A stretch of DNA of 27,133 bases from a virus (IMGVR_UViG_3300032086_003383:1-27133), one strand, 5' to 3'. Shown: positions 17,460-23,993, counted from the stretch's first letter. Program-made: numbers and translations. The notes: a model not told the origin generated them from the letters alone.

Positions 17460-17710
17460 TTAATTCTATGCTCCGCTATTAATCTACAAAACTTTGCAGG
17501 ATGAGGTCTTATATCCATATTTAGGTTTATTCTAGCAAACGCCCAGTCTGAAACATCGACGGGATACCCATAACTCTTTGCATTTGTCATACAAGACCTA
17601 AAAACTTCTTTCTTTGCTTGCTCTTTTACGCACTCTGCTGTAACACAATCCACAGGCGTAGAAGCACACCCTGCCAATAATAGTATATTATACATCAAAA
17701 TCCTTTTCAT
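17456..17710 (-). CDS. Small outer-membrane-type lipoprotein
   Basis: An 84-residue protein with a basic start (MKR), a hydrophobic stretch and a lipobox LAGC with Cys15 as the predicted lipidated residue. Ala at +2 avoids the inner-membrane retention signal, so sorting to the outer membrane is expected. Four further Cys (about 22, 27, 40, 74) could form disulfides in the periplasm. It sits between primase and polymerase, one base after the primase stop. A consensus promoter lies across its first nine codons, so it can only be made from read-through transcripts. A T5 Llp-like receptor-blocking role is possible by analogy; there is no clear sequence match. Confidence 0.7.
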   Translation of the reverse strand: MKRILMYNILLLAGCASTPVDCVTAECVKEQAKKEVFRSCMTNAKSYGYPVDVSDWAFARINLNMDIRPHPAKFCRLIAEHRIK

Positions 17711-17715
17711 GTCAA
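17687..17715 (-). promoter_or_regulatory. Consensus sigma70 promoter inside the lipoprotein start, for DNA polymerase
   Basis: On the - strand: TTGACA (17715-17710), 17-bp spacer, TATAAT (17692-17687). The TGA stop of primase (17714-17712) lies within the -35. The -10 covers codons 7-9 of the lipoprotein gene, so the predicted start (near 17680) is downstream of the lipoprotein ATG. The transcript would have about 220 nt of leader before the polymerase ATG at 17459. Confidence 0.75.
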
Positions 17716-18542
17716 CTCCCGTAAAGTCTTTTCCTCAAATTTTTTACCTGATTTTTTGACAGCTCACCTGGGTCTCCGCTTTTTAAGTTTACCACCCTAA
17801 AAGGAAACCCTTTGCAAATTTCTTTTACTTTCTCTGCTGCTTCTTTTCCTGCTTTATCTCCGTCGAATAAAACATCTATTCCCATTACTCCAGAAACTTT
17901 TAGTAGATCTAAATTTTCATGGTTAAATTTATTTACTCCGAAACAACATACAGCATTATCTAAACCCTTATCATGTAAGTTTAGCATGTCAAACAACCCT
18001 TCTACTAAAATTATTCTTCCCTGCAATGTATTTGCTTGAGGAAATAGGGGAGGACTTACATTAGGAGGCCAAAACCTATACTTTGCTTTCTGGGCCATTG
18101 AATAGTCTCTTCCTTGAAAGCATACTATTTTTCCTCCAGAATCTGTGATTGGAAAGTTTATTCTGTTTTTAAACTGCTCATCAGTATGCTCAAATGCATT
18201 GAACTTGGAATAAGTTTTAGGACTTATGCCTCTCCAATTACCTATGTATGGCATGTAGCCTTCTGGCATTTGCATACCAAAGTTATCTGATCTAAGTTTA
18301 GCAATGGCTCTCTTTAGGCTTTCTCTTTTGAGAGAGCTTTCACTAATATCTATGTTATAGTGTCGAAATATGCTGCCCTTGTGTCCACAAGAAAAACAAT
18401 TGAATATGCCCAATATTTTATCAACACGCATACTGGGGTTTCTGTCTTCGTGTTCAGGGTTAAGGCACTTAATTAGAAAATCTTGACCAGACTCTCTATA
18501 CTCTAACCCTCTTTCAATTAATACTTGCTCTACTTCGCTCAT
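17712..18542 (-). CDS. DNA primase (zinc ribbon plus TOPRIM)
   Basis: A 276-residue primase that should make RNA primers at the fork. The N-terminal zinc ribbon has C26, H31, C49 and C52 (CLNPEH, then CFSC). The TOPRIM domain has ILVEGLFD (E181) and LFDGDKAG (D227, D229). It is shorter than bacterial DnaG because the helicase-binding C-terminal domain is absent; the helicase is a separate protein encoded just upstream, overlapping by ATGA. This resembles a T7 gp4 primase half split from its helicase. Confidence 0.92.
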   Translation of the reverse strand: MSEVEQVLIERGLEYRESGQDFLIKCLNPEHEDRNPSMRVDKILGIFNCFSCGHKGSIFRHYNIDISESSLKRESLKRAIAKLRSDNFGMQMPEGYMPYIGNWRGISPKTYSKFNAFEHTDEQFKNRINFPITDSGGKIVCFQGRDYSMAQKAKYRFWPPNVSPPLFPQANTLQGRIILVEGLFDMLNLHDKGLDNAVCCFGVNKFNHENLDLLKVSGVMGIDVLFDGDKAGKEAAEKVKEICKGFPFRVVNLKSGDPGELSKNQVKNLRKRLYGS

Positions 18543-19912
18543 CCGTGCAATGCCTTGTGAATGTCGTCTTCTTCTGGATCGTCTCCGTCTTCAGGAATTA
18601 TAATAGAATTAGGACCAATCTTTAGACTGCTCCAATCCATTTCTGAAGCAAAGGAAGTATCATCATCTCCACTTCTCATTTTTGTGCAGTTAAGCTTCAT
18701 GTAAGGGTTATCGCCTTTACTAGCTTCAAGAGTAAAAGCAGCATCCGGAGAGTCAAGAATACCTTTAGCAAATCTTGCCTCCCCTGTAGCATCTATTTGA
18801 TAAGGAGATATTACTAGAATACCATAATCTTGTGCGAATGCTTTTAATGCTTTACTTACTTCTATTTGCTCTGTCCAGTCATATTGACCCATTCTGCTGT
18901 TATTGAATCCTCTTTTTACTTGGTTCACATAGTCGACAATTACTACTTTCGGTTGAAGAGTTGGCACTTTCTTATCTAACTCTTTTCTTATGTTCGCAAG
19001 TGTTAGACCGGACTCGTAGACTATGTCTACTTGCTTTGGTCTTAAAGGGTTTTTGCTTAATTCATTATGTAAAAGACTAAAGTCTCTTAGGCCTCCGAAG
19101 CCTCGTGGAGAGGACTTTACCCAATCATTATAAAGCTTTTCACCCTCTTCAAACCTAGAAGCCCACCATTGAGCAACGTCTAACTGCTCTTTTGGCCCCA
19201 AGGTATTATTTTCTATAGCTTTTGCATTTACTCCTGTAGAAATTGCACATATTCTCTGCATAGTTTCTCTAGCGCTCATTTCTATAGTAAAGTACATTAC
19301 GGAGGAACCTGACTGATATGTAGTAGATGCAATATTAGCACATACTATAGACTTACCTTGACCTCTTTTACCTCCAATTAGGACATAGTCTTCTGGACCA
19401 AACTTCTCTACTTCATCATAGTCGACATTCAATCCTAGAGGAACTACGTTGTCTAAGTACTCTTTAGAATAAAATAGCTCCATTCGTTGCATACTTTCGG
19501 CAGTGCCTTTAAGATCAACTTTGTCTTCAACTTTTAGTATTATGTTTTGAAGACTCTCTATGTTCTCCTTAGCAGATTCCATAGCTATAGAGTTTTCCAA
19601 GTAGTCTTCCAGCTCGGTCATAATCTCTAGTTGAGTAAATTCATTTTTCAGATACTCAAGAAGCGTATGGTTGTCTATATCAACACTTTCTACATTTTGT
19701 AGAGCGAGAAGTCTTTCTCTAAGCTTGTTATCTCTTACTGAAAGCTGAACAGCGTCAAAGGAAGGAAGTTCCCGGAACTCCTCAACATGCTTGTCTATGA
19801 AGGACCAGATGGATTGATATTCGCGGGGAAGATAGTGTTTATGGAGGTCAGCCCAAGTATCCAAATCACTTTCCGTGATTATTGCTTTTAGCAGGATACT
19901 TGCAAGGTTCAC
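18539..19912 (-). CDS. DnaB-type replicative helicase
   Basis: A 457-residue RecA-fold hexameric helicase. Walker A is GGKRGQGKS (180-188), Walker B VVIVDYVNQV, and an Arg-finger region follows (CTKMRSGDDD). The N-terminal 130 residues are helical, as in DnaB N-terminal domains. Start: TTG at 19915 and GTG at 19912 are adjacent in frame; GGAG lies 7 nt before the GTG, so I chose that. It overlaps the primase by 4 nt, which fits a helicase-primase pair. A strong hairpin terminator lies just upstream, so expression is set by read-through from the D5-like gene. Confidence 0.92.
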   Translation of the reverse strand: MNLASILLKAIITESDLDTWADLHKHYLPREYQSIWSFIDKHVEEFRELPSFDAVQLSVRDNKLRERLLALQNVESVDIDNHTLLEYLKNEFTQLEIMTELEDYLENSIAMESAKENIESLQNIILKVEDKVDLKGTAESMQRMELFYSKEYLDNVVPLGLNVDYDEVEKFGPEDYVLIGGKRGQGKSIVCANIASTTYQSGSSVMYFTIEMSARETMQRICAISTGVNAKAIENNTLGPKEQLDVAQWWASRFEEGEKLYNDWVKSSPRGFGGLRDFSLLHNELSKNPLRPKQVDIVYESGLTLANIRKELDKKVPTLQPKVVIVDYVNQVKRGFNNSRMGQYDWTEQIEVSKALKAFAQDYGILVISPYQIDATGEARFAKGILDSPDAAFTLEASKGDNPYMKLNCTKMRSGDDDTSFASEMDWSSLKIGPNSIIIPEDGDDPEEDDIHKALHG

Positions 19913-19943
19913 CAAATGACTCCGTAATAAACTTTAGACGAGG

Positions 19944-19974
19944 AAAAGCCAGAGGAGTCGTCACTCCTCTGGCT
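19944..19974 (-). terminator. Hairpin terminator/attenuator between the D5-like gene and the helicase
   Basis: On the - strand a perfect 12-bp GC-rich stem (19974-19963 with 19958-19947; AGCCAGAGGAGT pairs ACTCCTCTGGCT) with a 4-nt loop, followed by TTT then CC. The T-run is short, so termination is probably partial. It starts about 19 nt after the D5-like stop and would make that protein more abundant than the downstream helicase and primase. Confidence 0.75.
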
Positions 19975-19992
19975 GATTAGAAACGAAACAAA

Positions 19993-20715
19993 CTAGCCAG
20001 CAGCTTTGGCTTGCTTAGCAGCTCCGTCATAGTTCGTAGCCGTCAAGCCACGACGCGTCAGCATCGTCTTAACACCACGAACAGTTTTGCCGATTTGATC
20101 TGCGATTTCTTCAACAGACATTTCAGCTACGTCGACGCCCTCAAGAGGGTCAGTCTTTGCAGAGGCACGGCTCTCTTTCTGTGCAGGGATAGCGTCGATT
20201 TGACCACCACGCAGCATGGACAGTGCCTTACCACGAATCTGGTTAATCGTCTTTCCAAGAGCTTCTGCGATATCTTCGAGATATGCGCCATCACCAGCCA
20301 TAGAAGCTACAGTTGCTTCTTCCTCTTCAGAGAAGCTACGAACAACTTCACGCTGAGGAGCGGGCTTGACATGCTCATGGAGCTGCATAGACAGGATCTT
20401 GCCTTGGATTTGCTTCGCATTGAACTCACCGCCAGCGAATGCTTCAGCGATTTGAGCGTATGTGAAGTTACCACTGTTATCTTCTACGAAGCTGCGGAGA
20501 GTGTCCTCTTGATCTTCGCTAAAGGTCTTAGTGGTGGGTGCGGCAGAAGATTCTACTTCAAAACCTTCTTTACGCAGCTTAGCAGCAACCGAACGAACAG
20601 TCGTCTCAAGCTGTTCTGCTGCTTCGCTAACAGTATCCTGAGATACTGGAGACTCGTCACCGACAAAATCAACCAGCTCTTGCCAGCGTTCGTCGTTCCA
20701 CTTGGGTAATGCCAT
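19993..20715 (-). CDS. T5 D5-like DNA-binding / transcription factor with repeated HTH domains
   Basis: A 240-residue protein built of about four helix-turn-helix-like units at roughly 1-55, 62-115, 124-170 and 195-235 (for example VEEIADQIGKTVRGVKTMLT and LEDIAEALGKTINQIRGKAL). T5 D5 is an abundant early DNA-binding protein of similar size needed for replication and late transcription, and the gene position next to a split ligase matches. ATG 20715 has a good AGGAG site and follows the ligase stop by 4 nt; longer in-frame starts re-read the ligase end. A strong hairpin follows the gene, consistent with high, separately tuned expression. D5 identity is from pattern memory and synteny. Confidence 0.75.
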   Translation of the reverse strand: MALPKWNDERWQELVDFVGDESPVSQDTVSEAAEQLETTVRSVAAKLRKEGFEVESSAAPTTKTFSEDQEDTLRSFVEDNSGNFTYAQIAEAFAGGEFNAKQIQGKILSMQLHEHVKPAPQREVVRSFSEEEEATVASMAGDGAYLEDIAEALGKTINQIRGKALSMLRGGQIDAIPAQKESRASAKTDPLEGVDVAEMSVEEIADQIGKTVRGVKTMLTRRGLTATNYDGAAKQAKAAG

Positions 20716-20719
20716 TATA

Positions 20720-21460
20720 TTACTCCTGTAGTAATTGATTAATATTTGTAACAACCGAGACACCCCTGTCTCGCGCTTTTCTAGTTTTGGAGGACTCTAC
20801 TCCGCTTTCATTGATAAGAATGGATACTTCCTTTGTAACAGAAGAAACAACCCTGTAACCCATCTTAACCAAAGCTTTTTCGGCCTCCGCTTTGCTTTTG
20901 TAGGACGACAATCGCCCTGATATACACACAACTTCTTTAGTTGACTGTGGTATAAAGTCTTTTGAAACCTCCCAACTAAAGGGAAGCATTACATCAAAAT
21001 TATTTTTGTACCAAAACATCAGATTTTCCGTAGCTTTTGGACCCAATCCAGCCTCTTTACACTTTTCTTCTGTTAGTTCATGAATATCTTCTATTACAGA
21101 ACAAAGCTTAGTTGATGCTGTTTTTCCAATAAGTGGAATAGACAAGGCTGGCAAAACCTCTTCAAGAGAACATTTTGTAGATTTTTTTATTTCTTCTAAG
21201 AGTTTTTCTGCCAGCTTTTCGGAGTTTAGTGCACCTGAAATAGTTTCAAACGATAAATAGTATATCTCATAAGGACTTTCTATTTCTAGCTTTTCTATTG
21301 TAGAAGGACCAAACCCTTTGATTTTGAGTGTCTTGGTGAAGTGCTCAACTTGTTTTTTATTCTTTGCAGAGCACAAAGGATTGTGACAATAAAGAATATC
21401 GTTCTCCCAGAAAAGCTCTTCTTCACAAGAAGGGCAATGTTCTGGAGGTAATATTTTCAT
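20720..21460 (-). CDS. NAD+-dependent DNA ligase, C-terminal subunit (zinc finger, HhH, BRCT)
   Basis: A 246-residue protein that equals the C-terminal half of bacterial LigA. The Cys4 zinc finger is C9, C12, C25 and C30; helix-hairpin-helix segments follow (LKIKGFGPSTIEKL, ALSIPLIGKTAST); residues about 170-246 form a BRCT domain (EVVCISGRLSSYKSKAEAEK). It has no nucleotidyltransferase motif, which is on the separate protein at 22287-23207. T5 also encodes ligase as two subunits. It is the first gene after a consensus promoter, with AAGGAA before its ATG. Confidence 0.92.
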   Translation of the reverse strand: MKILPPEHCPSCEEELFWENDILYCHNPLCSAKNKKQVEHFTKTLKIKGFGPSTIEKLEIESPYEIYYLSFETISGALNSEKLAEKLLEEIKKSTKCSLEEVLPALSIPLIGKTASTKLCSVIEDIHELTEEKCKEAGLGPKATENLMFWYKNNFDVMLPFSWEVSKDFIPQSTKEVVCISGRLSSYKSKAEAEKALVKMGYRVVSSVTKEVSILINESGVESSKTRKARDRGVSVVTNINQLLQE

Positions 21461-21481
21461 ATTGTTTGTTTCCTTGATTTG

Positions 21482-21531
21482 AGTGAATATTATACGGCTA
21501 TTGACCTAAAAAGTCAAGAACTATTTTTTCT
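21482..21531. repeat. Promoter cassette copy 2 of a 50-bp near-duplicate
   Basis: Partner of 12722-12771, 6 mismatches in 50 bp, including the TTGACT/TTGACA region, AGGTCA in the spacer, the TATAAT box and an AAAAAATAG tract upstream. Here the TAG of that tract is the actual stop codon of the GIY-YIG-like gene. Confidence 0.7.
21489..21517 (-). promoter_or_regulatory. Near-consensus sigma70 promoter for ligase C-half and D5-like unit
   Basis: On the - strand: TTGACT (21517-21512), 17-bp spacer, TATAAT (21494-21489). Predicted start near 21482, leader about 22 nt, with AAGGAA before the ATG at 21460. It would drive ligase C-half, the D5-like gene and, past the hairpin at 19944-19974, helicase and primase. 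Confidence 0.87.
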
Positions 21532-21874
21532 TTGGTATAGCTGCGATTATTTCTTTTCGAATTTCAAATAGCTCTGTGTAGCCTCCGAACTTTCTTGTTG
21601 GAGTATACTTGTATTGTTTAAAGCGTTCATGTAGTTCTTGCTCTATTTTCCACACACCGTAAATAGTATCTGCGTAGGTTCGTTGAATACGAATATCGTA
21701 TCCCGTAAAGCCTTGCGATCTTTTCAAAACATCTTTCCAGTTTTTTCCAGAGGCTATACCAATCTTCAGACACTCTCTTTTGTTAGTGTCTCTATCTACT
21801 AACACTACACAATACAGAACGCCAGGTCTCTCTGCTTCTTCTGGATTTGCCTCAAACCATTTTCTACTATACAT
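21521..21874 (-). CDS. GIY-YIG / T5orf172-like protein
   Basis: About 117 residues from ATG 21874 (8-nt overlap with the preceding gene); a longer in-frame start at 21958 would mostly re-read that gene. The core reads GVLYCVVLVD, then CLKIGIASGK, then WKIEQELHERF, and FGGYTELFE at the end. This is the layout of GIY-YIG superfamily proteins such as the T5orf172 domain: two short strands, a helix with Arg, a Glu (IEQELH) and a C-terminal 'TE-F' strand. A nuclease or DNA-binding role is likely by family. It lies between the two halves of the split ligase. Confidence 0.6.
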   Translation of the reverse strand: MYSRKWFEANPEEAERPGVLYCVVLVDRDTNKRECLKIGIASGKNWKDVLKRSQGFTGYDIRIQRTYADTIYGVWKIEQELHERFKQYKYTPTRKFGGYTELFEIRKEIIAAIPKKK

Positions 21875-22130
21875 TATCGGCGGGAAAATTGATGATGACT
21901 GCACTAGATAGTTCTTCTGGTTTCTGTGTATTATCTTCCTGCTCTCCAAAACTATCATTTCCTTCTATTAAAGTTTGTATGGCTTCCGCCCAGCCCTCCA
22001 AGACACTAAGCCTGGTTTTAGCTTTGAGCTTCCAAAATCTATCCTCAACTCCAATTATAGGGCTATAGTGAAACACCTCATCTACTAACCCTAGCCAACC
22101 TAGTTCTACTCTGCCCTCATCTTCATCCAT
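21867..22130 (-). CDS. 87-residue hypothetical acidic protein
   Basis: Starts at ATG 22130 inside the end of the 55-residue gene (8-nt overlap), with AAGG upstream; an in-frame TTG at 22163 is less likely. It is acidic overall with a helical Trp/Lys-rich centre (DRFWKLKAKTRLSVLEGWAEA). No family recognised. It lies in the small-gene cluster between the ligase halves and overlaps the GIY-YIG-like gene by 8 nt. Confidence 0.6.
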   Translation of the reverse strand: MDEDEGRVELGWLGLVDEVFHYSPIIGVEDRFWKLKAKTRLSVLEGWAEAIQTLIEGNDSFGEQEDNTQKPEELSSAVIINFPADNV

Positions 22131-22290
22131 TCTGTCGCCTTGTTTGATTTTCTGCCTGAGCAATTGTTTTGCCGTGAAATTTTACTAAATACATAAGAAC
22201 GCCTCGTATTCTTTTGTCTGAAAGCTCTACAACTGAGTGTTTTCCAGACAATAATGCGTCCAGAGTGCTTCTTGCTTCTTTTTTGTTCAT
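22123..22290 (-). CDS. 55-residue basic protein after the ligase N-half
   Basis: ATG 22290 overlaps the ligase stop as ATGA; TGA at 22125-22123. The protein begins MNKKEARSTLDALLSGKHSV and continues as a helical, Lys/Arg-rich small protein with a hydrophobic centre (RGVLMYLVKFHG). Tight coupling on both sides and sensible composition argue it is real. No family recognised; a DNA-associated helper is possible. Confidence 0.6.
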   Translation of the reverse strand: MNKKEARSTLDALLSGKHSVVELSDKRIRGVLMYLVKFHGKTIAQAENQTRRQNG

Positions 22291-23207
22291 ACTCTGCGAA
22301 CCACTCTAGGAATGATTTCTCCAGATCTAATAATTTCTACCTTGCAGCCTAGCTCTAAACCTAGATCTTCTATGTACTTCATATTGTGCAAAGTAGCTCT
22401 GGATACAGTGGCGTCCCCAATCTTTATAGGCTCTAGAATACCTACTGGGGCTACAACACCTGATTTGCCTACTTGCCAGACAACATCAACTAGCTTTGTA
22501 ACTACGCCTTCTTGCTTCTCCTTGAAAGCATATGCGCCCCGAGGGTGGTGCGCTGTGTATCCCTTAGAGTCAAAATCTTGATAGTAGTCTTCTCTAAAAA
22601 CTAAACCATCGTGAGGAAACTGACCCCAATCACTATCTATGACGGTGTTAAACCCCTGCATTTTTAAGTTCAGCATGTCTTCGGACCAGAAACTATCAAG
22701 CACATAAGGTTGAAGACCGTATGCTATAAAGGTTAGATCTCTTTCTGCAAACTCTTGGGGGTCTTTTAGGCCCAAAGCGCCCGCAGCATAATTACGGGCA
22801 TTTTTTATGCTTTTAGGAGCAACAACTTCTCCAGTAACCTGGAAAAATCTATTGCTTACTCCAATTCTTTTTGGAAAGTCTAGCATACGCATATTCTCTG
22901 TAATGTCTTTGCCTTTCTTTCCATCCCCTCTGGTGAGCGCATAGGCAAAGTGACCCTCTACATAGTAGAGGGCCACCGCCGCGCCGTCCAGTTTAGGACT
23001 TACAACAGAGGAGGATAGTTGTACGGGTGTATCTCCTTCATATACTTTCTGAAGGCTATACATTTGAAACTCGTGAGGCACATCACCGTCCATATAGCCA
23101 ACTGGGTCGTAATGACAGTCAGCACATAGTATGTCGAACGCGGCATCACTGATAAGTGGGTTGCCTGCGTAATATGCCTCGGAACATTTGTCTAAAAACT
23201 CTTTCAT
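22287..23207 (-). CDS. NAD+-dependent DNA ligase, N-terminal subunit (adenylation and OB domains)
   Basis: A 306-residue protein equal to the catalytic half of bacterial LigA. The Ia-like NAD-binding start has AYYAGNPLISDAAFD; motif I is KLDG with the adenylated lysine K72. Motif III-IV regions (VTGEVV, DGLVF) follow, then the KEKQEGVVTKLVDV motif V and an OB fold (VVWQVGKSGVVAPVGILEP, RATLHN). It stops where the zinc finger would begin; that half is encoded at 20720-21460. The ATG lies only 7 nt after the -10 of its promoter, so the promoter's mRNA would have almost no leader. Confidence 0.92.
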   Translation of the reverse strand: MKEFLDKCSEAYYAGNPLISDAAFDILCADCHYDPVGYMDGDVPHEFQMYSLQKVYEGDTPVQLSSSVVSPKLDGAAVALYYVEGHFAYALTRGDGKKGKDITENMRMLDFPKRIGVSNRFFQVTGEVVAPKSIKNARNYAAGALGLKDPQEFAERDLTFIAYGLQPYVLDSFWSEDMLNLKMQGFNTVIDSDWGQFPHDGLVFREDYYQDFDSKGYTAHHPRGAYAFKEKQEGVVTKLVDVVWQVGKSGVVAPVGILEPIKIGDATVSRATLHNMKYIEDLGLELGCKVEIIRSGEIIPRVVRRV

Positions 23208-23214
23208 TATGTAT

Positions 23215-23243
23215 ATTATAGGGCCTTCTGGTTAAAATGTCAA
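23215..23243 (-). promoter_or_regulatory. Consensus sigma70 promoter for the ligase N-half unit
   Basis: On the - strand: TTGACA (23243-23238), 17-bp spacer, TATAAT (23220-23215). The TGA stop of the PC4-like gene (23242-23240) lies in the -35. The start point predicted by usual spacing is 23208, one base before the ligase ATG. Confidence 0.87.
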
Positions 23244-23506
23244 GAATTAATTAAGTCTCCAAAGTATTCTTTTATAACTTCTTTACTCTCAGCTTGAGAC
23301 ATAATATCGCATACAGATGAGAATAGCTTTCTTACTGAATCAACGTCTAATTCAATTGCTAAGCCTTTAGGCGTAGGGTGCCACTCTTCATCAAAGTCGA
23401 TATAATACTCTCGCAAATGTAAATACTCCTTTCCTCTAAACTCGTTTACTGTGAGTCTAACTTGGGAATAATCTTCCTCTTTAATAATGTAGTATAATTC
23501 CTCCAT
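23240..23506 (-). CDS. PC4-like single-stranded-DNA-binding / transcription coactivator protein
   Basis: An 88-residue protein whose core VRLTVNEFRGKEYLHLREYY then WHPTPKGLAIELD matches the PC4/p15 family pattern (curved sheet with basic and aromatic DNA-binding residues, 'RGK..L.lREyy', 'PT.KG'). The C-terminal helix would form the dimer. Members bind single-stranded DNA or melted promoters; phage versions may act in replication, recombination or transcription. It is 4 nt after the previous gene. Its TGA stop sits inside the -35 of the next promoter. Confidence 0.7.
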   Translation of the reverse strand: MEELYYIIKEEDYSQVRLTVNEFRGKEYLHLREYYIDFDEEWHPTPKGLAIELDVDSVRKLFSSVCDIMSQAESKEVIKEYFGDLINS

Positions 23507-23510
23507 TTCG

Positions 23511-23777
23511 CTAGTCCTTATTCTTCAGGACATTGGAAAGGGGCACTACCGTCTTGACATTGTTAGCTTTCATTAGACGAAAAGAATCAGTGTCCCAACA
23601 AAACATTAGGACGCTCTTATCGTCTTCTTTTGCTCTATTTCTTTTACCTTGTATGTAAGGTGTCGAGAAATCTAACGTGCATACGTTGTATTTGGTCTTC
23701 TTAGAGTTTTCACTCTTGTAGGTGATAATAGCGTCACCTGCTTCCGTTAGACGCTCTATCAACTCCTCTTTTTTCAT
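23511..23777 (-). CDS. 88-residue hypothetical protein
   Basis: A soluble protein: helical start (KKEELIERLTEAGDAIITY), a basic middle (KSENSKKTKYN and GKRNRAKEDD) and a C-terminal strand-rich part (VLMFCWDTDSFRLMKANNV). It reads like a small alpha/beta nucleic-acid-associated protein, but I do not recognise a family. It is the first protein gene after the tRNA pair and is followed at 4 nt by the PC4-like gene. Confidence 0.6.
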   Translation of the reverse strand: MKKEELIERLTEAGDAIITYKSENSKKTKYNVCTLDFSTPYIQGKRNRAKEDDKSVLMFCWDTDSFRLMKANNVKTVVPLSNVLKNKD

Positions 23778-23837
23778 ATTAGCTCCGTATTACATTGAGC
23801 AAAACCTCTTTTGCCGCCGCAATACACTGGCTAATTA

Positions 23838-23913
23838 TGGAGCAAGGGACAGGATTTGCACCTGCATGTTTCGGATTTGCAGTCCGATGCCTATCTATTC
23901 GAGCCACCCTTGC
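23838..23913 (-). tRNA. tRNA-Cys (GCA)
   Basis: The 76-nt - strand sequence has a perfect 7-bp acceptor stem (GCAAGGG with CCCTTGC), a 5-bp anticodon stem (TCGGA/TCCGA) around loop CTGCAAA with anticodon GCA, a 5-bp T stem (one G-T pair) and a genome-encoded CCA. The D stem is weak (three pairs). Downstream of tRNA-Arg by 3 nt. Confidence 0.9.
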
Positions 23914-23916
23914 AAT

Positions 23917-23993
23917 TGGTACACCTGGAAGGACTAGAACCTTCAACCTAGAGATTAGAAATCTCTTGCTCTGTCCTGTTGAGCTACAGGTGT
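23917..23993 (-). tRNA. tRNA-Arg (TCT)
   Basis: A 77-nt cloverleaf: acceptor ACACCTG/CAGGTGT, D stem GCTC/GAGC, anticodon stem AGAGA/TCTCT with loop TTTCTAA (anticodon TCT), T stem GAAGG/CCTTC with loop TTCTAGT, and encoded CCA. It reads AGA, a codon frequent in this window's genes and rare in many enterobacterial-type hosts. Confidence 0.94.

Noticed and set aside
20011-20709. A 232-residue + strand frame
   Set aside because: Exact antisense of the D5-like gene; no ribosome site, and composition is typical of a shadow frame.
20713-20741. TATAAT at the D5-like start codon
   Set aside because: The sequence 17 bp upstream (TAATCA) is a poor -35; the ligase promoter upstream suffices.
23799-23814. 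Inverted repeat GCAAAA-CCTC-TTTTGC after the tRNAs
   Set aside because: Six mostly AT pairs with no U-tract; too weak to call a terminator.
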